A DNA stretch of 41,167 nt from Thermoplasmata archaeon. Its GTDB lineage: Archaea > Thermoplasmatota > Thermoplasmata > Lutacidiplasmatales > UBA184. The notes below the pieces were generated by a model that searched no databases, was not told the DNA's origin, and saw nothing but the letters and a program-made list of their open reading frames with translations. Location of the stretch: positions 1-41,167 of the forward strand of contig JAKAAX010000018.1 in assembly GCA_021802125.1 (NCBI GenBank), read 5' to 3'. Shown here piece by piece: positions 39,183 to 41,167 of the stretch (positions are counted from its first letter, which is position 1; each line of letters opens with the position of its first letter). The position numbers were made by a program, and so were the translations under genes.

Positions 39183-40228
39183 CGACCGACGGGCTCGAGA
39201 TCGACGGGCTCGTGGTCCAGGTGGGGGAGACCCGGGTGGGCCCGGTCCACGCGGAGGTCGCTCCCGGCCAGGTCCTGGTGGTCGCCGGACCCTCGGGGGC
39301 GGGCAAGACCACGCTGCTCCGGGGGATCTGCGGCCTGCTCCCGTCCATCTCCGGAGAGGTCCGGCTCCACGGACGGCGGCTGACGGACCTCCCGACGGAG
39401 GACCGGGGACTGGGGTACGTCCCGCAGTCGCTCGCCCTCTTTCCGCACCGCAACGCGGCGGCGAACGTCCGGTACCCTCTGGAGATCCGGGACCGAGAGG
39501 ACGCGGGCCCGCGCGCGGAGGCCTTGCTCCAGCGTTTCGGGATCGCCCACCGCGCGGCGGCCCACCCGGCCCAGCTGAGCGGGGGGGAGCGCCAGCGGGT
39601 CGCGCTGGCGCGGGCGCTCGCCGCGGAGCCGACCGCGCTCCTCTTCGACGAGCCCCTCTCGGCCCTCGACCTCCTGGCGCGCGACGACATGGTGGAGCTG
39701 CTCCGGGGGGTGCTCGAGCGCGACAGCCTGCCGATGGTCCTCGTGACCCACGACCCCATGACCGGGTTCCCGCTGGGGGACCGGTTCCTGTTCCTAGAGG
39801 GAGGAGAGGCCCGGCAGGTGGGAAGCCTCTCCGACGTCCTCCAGGGCCCTTCCACGCCCTTCGTGGCGCGGTTCCTCGGGTTCGAGAACGTGCTGACCCC
39901 CGGGGAGCTTGGCGCCGCCGCGGGGCCCTTCCGACGCTGGCTCTCCTCCCGGTCCGGGCCCCGGGGCGTGGCGTTCCCCGCCGACGCGCTGCTCCTCGAA
40001 CCCCAGGGGGTCGACGCGGGGACGGCCGGACCGGTCGATGGAGGTCCGTGGCCCGCGCGCGTGCGCAGGTGGAGGGTCTCCTCGAAGGGCTACCGGCTGA
40101 ACGTCGAGGTCGAGGGGATACGTCTCGAGGCGGAGGTTGCACGGGAGGGGGGCGCCCCTGCCTCCCCCGGCCGGGACGTCCACATCCTTCTTCGGGAGGG
40201 AGCGGTCTGTGCCCTCGGTGACCGGTAG
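39179..40228 (+). CDS. wtpC: Tungstate/molybdate ABC transporter, ATP-binding protein
   Basis: 349 residues. Walker A GPSGAGKTT (about residues 39-47), Q-loop VPQSLALFP, signature LSGGERQRVALARAL, Walker B LLFDEPLSALD, and H-loop VTHDP are all intact. The C-terminal third, after GFENVLTP, is a TOBE/MOP-like regulatory domain (VRRWRVSSKGYRLNVEVEGI, DVHILLREGAV), as in ModC and WtpC. Energises oxyanion import through wtpB. The N-terminus overlaps wtpB by ATGA and the C-terminus overlaps the regulator gene by 20 nt. Confidence 0.92.
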   Translation: MTTDGLEIDGLVVQVGETRVGPVHAEVAPGQVLVVAGPSGAGKTTLLRGICGLLPSISGEVRLHGRRLTDLPTEDRGLGYVPQSLALFPHRNAAANVRYPLEIRDREDAGPRAEALLQRFGIAHRAAAHPAQLSGGERQRVALARALAAEPTALLFDEPLSALDLLARDDMVELLRGVLERDSLPMVLVTHDPMTGFPLGDRFLFLEGGEARQVGSLSDVLQGPSTPFVARFLGFENVLTPGELGAAAGPFRRWLSSRSGPRGVAFPADALLLEPQGVDAGTAGPVDGGPWPARVRRWRVSSKGYRLNVEVEGIRLEAEVAREGGAPASPGRDVHILLREGAVCALGDR

Positions 40229-40973
40229 CCTCGCCCACCGCGGCAGAGAGCACCTTCTGACCCCCCTCGACCTGGCGCTCCTGCGGGCGATCTCGGACGT
40301 GGGCAGCCTGGCCCAGGCCTGCCGGAAGATCGGCATCGGGCGCGACCGGGGGGTCTACCGGATCCGTCGCCTGGAGCTCCTGCTGGGCGCCCCCGTGGTC
40401 CGGGCCGAGCGCGGAGGGACCTCCGGCGGAGGAGGGAGCGAGCTCACGAAGACGGGGGCGAGCCTCCTCCGGCAGGGGGTGGGTCCCCTGGACCGTGAGG
40501 GGGAACGGGAGGGGCCCGGAGAGGTTGCGCCGTTGCCGGAACCGCTGGTCGGTCGATGGCATGCGGCCCCCGCGCCCTGCGTCGAGCTGGACAACGGGCT
40601 TCGGCTCTTCGTGGGGTTCCGCCGCCCCGAGGGCGAACTCGTGGGGGTCTCGGTGAACCCCGACGCGGTGGTGGTGGCCCGGCGGCGCTTCCCTTCCAGC
40701 GCCCAGAACGTCCTTCTCTCGCGCGTCCTCTCGCTCGCCCCCCTCTCGGAGTCTCGGGTGCTGCTGACCGCGGAGGTCCGGGGGATCCGCCTGTCGAGCT
40801 GCATCACGCCCCAGGCGCGAAGGAGCCTCCGGCTGCGGAAGGCCTCTCGCGTCTATCTCTACGTCAAGGCCAACGCGGTCCGCCCCGTCTCGGGAGCTTC
40901 GGCCCGCCCGACGGACCTCCCCACCCCCGCTGCGACCGCCCTCGGAGGGGTCCGGGTCCGAGGGCGCGAGTAG
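40209..40973 (+). CDS. ModE-like transcription regulator with molybdate/tungstate-binding domain
   Basis: 254 residues from GTG (40218 is a second in-frame GTG). The N-terminal winged helix (about 17-75) follows the ModE/LysR pattern: LTPLDLALLRAISDVGSLAQ, ACRKIGIGRDRGVYRIRRLE, then LLGAPVVRAERGGTSGGGGS and LTKTGASLL. A Gly/Glu/Arg-rich linker follows. The C-terminal half is TOBE/MOP-like: FPSSAQNVLLSRVLSLAPLS, then EVRGIRLSSCITPQARRSLR and VYLYVKANAVRP, the fold that binds the oxyanion. It is probably the repressor of its own operon, acting at the palindrome 37121-37143 (inference). It overlaps wtpC by 20 nt. Confidence 0.82.
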   Translation: MPSVTGSLAHRGREHLLTPLDLALLRAISDVGSLAQACRKIGIGRDRGVYRIRRLELLLGAPVVRAERGGTSGGGGSELTKTGASLLRQGVGPLDREGEREGPGEVAPLPEPLVGRWHAAPAPCVELDNGLRLFVGFRRPEGELVGVSVNPDAVVVARRRFPSSAQNVLLSRVLSLAPLSESRVLLTAEVRGIRLSSCITPQARRSLRLRKASRVYLYVKANAVRPVSGASARPTDLPTPAATALGGVRVRGRE

Positions 40974-40978
40974 CCGCG

Positions 40979-40986
40979 TTTATATA
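40979..40986 (+). promoter_or_regulatory. TATA box of the thermosome gene
   Basis: TTTATATA, a consensus archaeal box A and the strongest in the window. Transcription should start near 41008, leaving a leader of about 30 nt, unlike the leaderless genes elsewhere in the window. Confidence 0.75.
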
Positions 40987-41041
40987 CAAGCGCTCCCTCA
41001 CTTGGCCTGAACATCGAGGGCAACCCCTCGAGAGAGAACAC

Positions 41042-41167
41042 ATGTTGGCGGGAACCCCGATCTTGGTGCTGAAGGAAGGAGCCGAACGAGAGAAGGGCAA
41101 GGGCGCGGTGTCGAACAACATCGCGGCCGCGCGAGCGCTCGCGGACGCCGTCCGCAGCACCCTCGGC
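41042..41167 (+). CDS. Thermosome subunit (group II chaperonin), N-terminus only
   Basis: 42 residues before the window ends. GTPILVLKEGAEREKGKGAV and NNIAAARALADAVRSTLG match the universal thermosome opening: the N-terminal strand, then the helix leading to the TLGPKGMD nucleotide motif just beyond the edge. The product folds proteins in an ATP-driven double ring. The strong promoter fits an abundant protein. Confidence 0.93.
   Translation, partial: MLAGTPILVLKEGAEREKGKGAVSNNIAAARALADAVRSTLG

Noticed and set aside
38334..40562. 742-codon minus-strand frame across wtpBC and the regulator
   Set aside because: Arginine/proline/glycine-rich; all ABC motifs are in the plus-strand frames.

Overview
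The window looks like a chromosome segment of a high-GC archaeon, most likely in the Thermoplasmata (Thermoplasmatota). The archaeal evidence is a ribosomal protein L21e - RpoF (Rpb4) - DUF655 - KsgA gene block, an archaeal-type Pus10, an archaeal thermosome start, a Wtp-type oxyanion transporter, and TATA boxes about 25 nt upstream of starts that are often leaderless ATG or GTG codons. The Thermoplasmata assignment leans on a protein resembling DUF6015 and on the overall style, and is an inference.

Layout. (1) 1-3185, minus strand: a secreted, membrane-anchored YVTN-propeller/Ig-like protein that runs off the left edge. (2) 3.5-4.4 kb: a RelE-type toxin/antitoxin pair, a possible 71-residue leader gene, and tRNA-Pro(GGG), all on the minus strand. 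(3) 4.6-5.2 kb: an unrecognised 227-residue protein. (4) 5.7-15.1 kb: a giant surface protein of about 3138 residues with Ig-like repeats, two seven-bladed YVTN propellers, PKD domains, a C-terminal membrane segment and an acidic tail. (5) 15.4-19.5 kb: an accessory island next to tRNA-Cys(GCA), with a SnoaL-like gene, a broken DUF932 gene, a lower-GC membrane protein, and a compact minus-strand string of very small overlapping genes, several of them damaged. Three genes here have perfect 13-7-13 nt hairpins abutting or containing the start codon, sharing an inner TCCTC/GAGGA; this is the most unusual signal in the window. (6) 19.7-24.7 kb: PHP phosphoesterase, methionyl-tRNA synthetase with an extended C-terminus, a very small basic ORF, an FAD-dependent amine/amino-acid oxidoreductase, and a small zinc-finger protein. 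(7) 24.8-29.1 kb: a secreted PF04185-type phosphoesterase fused to Ig/PKD domains and a membrane anchor, then a XerA-like recombinase. (8) 29.2-35.9 kb: TtuA/Ncs6-type tRNA thiolase, 3-hydroxyacyl-CoA dehydrogenase, PrsW-like protease, DUF6015-like protein, Pus10, L21e, RpoF, DUF655 and KsgA. (9) 36.0-41.0 kb: branched-chain aminotransferase, then a tungstate/molybdate ABC transporter (wtpABC) with a ModE-like regulator as its last gene and a perfect palindrome at its promoter. (10) The start of a thermosome gene at the right edge.

How the parts fit: the housekeeping blocks (translation, tRNA modification, rRNA methylation, oxyanion uptake) are intact and tightly packed with ATGA-type overlaps. 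The accessory parts are of two kinds: very large repeat-built surface proteins, and small-gene clusters immediately downstream of tRNA genes with pseudogenes and frameshifts, as expected of old integrated elements. No CRISPR array, rRNA or complete insertion sequence was seen.
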